DNA of 15,107 nt from Rhodocyclales bacterium (GTDB taxonomy: Bacteria > Pseudomonadota > Gammaproteobacteria > Burkholderiales > Rhodocyclaceae), in NCBI GenBank assembly GCA_021413665.1, contig JAIOPW010000004.1, positions 1-15,107 of the forward strand, given 5' to 3'. Both the position numbers and the translations under genes were made by a program. The notes beneath the pieces were generated by a model. The model worked only from the letters and a program-made list of their open reading frames with translations. It searched no databases and had not been told where the DNA came from. This document shows, in pieces, positions 13,893 through 15,107 of this stretch. How positions within the stretch are numbered: position 1 is the stretch's first letter; each line of letters opens with the position of its first letter.

Positions 13893-15107
13893 TAATGGTT
13901 TTGCCTTTCGGGATATGTCTTCTTTACGTAGTCGTCGACGATGGTGCGGAATTCGGCAGCGATGTTGTCACCGCGCAGCGTAATCACGCGCTCGCCGTCC
14001 ACATAGACCGGGGCCACGGGAGCTTCGCCGGTACCCGGCAGCGAGATACCGATGCTGGCGTGCTTGCTTTCGCCGGGGCCATTCACCACGCAGCCCATCA
14101 CGGCCAGCGTCATGTTCTCGACGCCGACTCGGGCAAGGCGCCATTCCGGCATGCGCTCACGGACGTAACTCTGGATGTCCTGGGCGAGTTCCTGGAACAC
14201 CGTGCTGGTGGTGCGCCCGCAACCGGGACAGGCCGCCACCAGCGGAGTAAATGCGCGCAGGCCCATGGTCTGCAATATTTCCTGGGCGACGATCACTTCC
14301 CGCGTACGGTCGCCGTTGGGCTCCGGTGTCAACGACACGCGGATGGTGTCGCCGATGCCTTCCTGCAGCAGCACCCCCAGCGCGGCAGTTGAAGCCACGA
14401 TGCCCTTGCTGCCCATTCCCGCCTCGGTCAGCCCCAGATGCAGCGGGTAGTCGCAGCGAACCGCCAGTTCACGATAGATCGCAATCAGGTCCTGCACTCC
14501 GGAAACCTTGCACGAAAGTACGATGCGATTGCCCGACAAACCCAGTTCTTCCGCCTGCGCCGCCGACTCCAGCGCCGAAGTCACCATCGCTTCGCGCATG
14601 ATTTCGGTGGCGCCCCTGGGCGTCGCGCGCTTTGCGTTTTCGTCCATGACGCGAGCCAGCAGAGCCTGGTCAAGGCTGCCCCAGTTCACCCCGATGCGAA
14701 TCGGCTTGTCATACCGAACGGCGATTTTGATCAACTGCGCGAACTGCTCGTCACGCCGCGCGCCCTTGCCGACATTGCCCGGATTGATGCGCAGCTTGGC
14801 CAGCGCCTCCGCGCAGGCCGGATGTTCAGTCAGCAATTTGTGGCCGTTGAAGTGGAAGTCGCCGATCAGTGGCACATCTACGTTCATCTGCGCCAGTCGA
14901 TCGCAAATCTTCGGCACGGCAGCGGCGGCTTCGCGGGTATTGACCGTGATGCGCACCAGTTCCGAACCGGCGCGTGCCAGTTGCGCCACCTGCATGGAGG
15001 TGGCAAACACATCCTCGGTATCGGTGTTGGTCATGGACTGGATCACGATCGGCGCCGTGCCGCCAACGCCGACTTTCGCGACCATGGCAAGGCGGCTGTT
15101 CCGCCGC
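13892..15107 (-). CDS. ispG: 4-hydroxy-3-methylbut-2-enyl diphosphate synthase (GcpE), 5' end beyond the window
   Basis: The penultimate enzyme of the MEP isoprenoid pathway, a cytosolic 4Fe-4S protein that converts MEcPP to HMBPP with electrons from flavodoxin or ferredoxin. The TIM-barrel part opens with APIVIQSMTNTDTEDV, followed by PLIGDFHFN, RINPGNVG and RIGVNWGSL. The cluster ligands are CPGC (C286 and C289, counting from the Met at 15085) and C332 in MGCVVNGPGE, with the catalytic Glu at 339. The frame stays open to the right edge, and the extra residues RRNSRLA before that Met resemble the RRxSR start region of IspG. The Met at 15085 is therefore internal and a few N-terminal residues are missing. 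The TAG stop at 13892-13894 touches the palindromic repeat. Confidence 0.96.
   Translation of the reverse strand, partial: RRNSRLAMVAKVGVGGTAPIVIQSMTNTDTEDVFATSMQVAQLARAGSELVRITVNTREAAAAVPKICDRLAQMNVDVPLIGDFHFNGHKLLTEHPACAEALAKLRINPGNVGKGARRDEQFAQLIKIAVRYDKPIRIGVNWGSLDQALLARVMDENAKRATPRGATEIMREAMVTSALESAAQAEELGLSGNRIVLSCKVSGVQDLIAIYRELAVRCDYPLHLGLTEAGMGSKGIVASTAALGVLLQEGIGDTIRVSLTPEPNGDRTREVIVAQEILQTMGLRAFTPLVAACPGCGRTTSTVFQELAQDIQSYVRERMPEWRLARVGVENMTLAVMGCVVNGPGESKHASIGISLPGTGEAPVAPVYVDGERVITLRGDNIAAEFRTIVDDYVKKTYPERQNH

Overview
This 15.1 kb window is a GC-rich stretch of core bacterial chromosome, most likely from a betaproteobacterium (Rhodocyclales or a neighbouring group; the genus cannot be fixed). 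The pointers are the Hfq sequence (YKHAIST/VVPARPVNF ending), the purA-hisZ-DUF2065-hflC-hflK gene order, the hfq-hflX-hflK-hflC cluster and the hisS-yfgM-bamB-der cluster, which are familiar betaproteobacterial neighbourhoods. No phage, transposon, CRISPR array, toxin or defence gene is visible, and no stretch over 300 bases lacks a gene. I did not find a previously undescribed system; the unusual signals are small cis elements and lineage-specific gene ends. Left end, plus strand: the 3' part of rpmB (L28) and a complete rpmG (L33), closed by a terminator whose symmetry also suits rnr arriving from the other side. Next, minus strand: rnr (RNase R), divergent from a plus-strand tRNA-Leu(CAG). 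The tRNA promoter -35 box lies inside the first rnr codons. A second hairpin terminator separates the tRNA from purA. From about 2842 to the right edge everything is on the minus strand, so transcription order runs from right to left: ispG (5' end off the window), hisS, yfgM-like, bamB, der, hfq, hflX, hflK, hflC, DUF2065, hisZ, purA. The genes are tightly packed: hisS/yfgM overlap by 14 nt, yfgM/bamB by 4 nt (ATGA), hflK/hflC by 1 nt (TGATG), and hisZ/purA are 1 nt apart. This suggests a few polycistronic units, probably ispG-hisS-yfgM-bamB-der and hfq-hflX-hflK-hflC-DUF2065-hisZ-purA. Functionally the block combines isoprenoid synthesis (IspG), His-tRNA charging (HisS), outer-membrane protein assembly (BamB with the YfgM-like anchor), ribosome biogenesis and rescue GTPases (Der, HflX), post-transcriptional regulation and RNA decay (Hfq, RNase R), FtsH protease modulation (HflK/HflC), histidine synthesis regulation (HisZ) and AMP synthesis (PurA). 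The best items for a second look are a 66-nt palindrome of 9-nt CACAGAGG-type units filling the ispG-hisS spacer, where hisS lacks a visible Shine-Dalgarno; a 25-nt near-copy of an ispG segment just past the der stop; and the interleaved tRNA-Leu/rnr start region.
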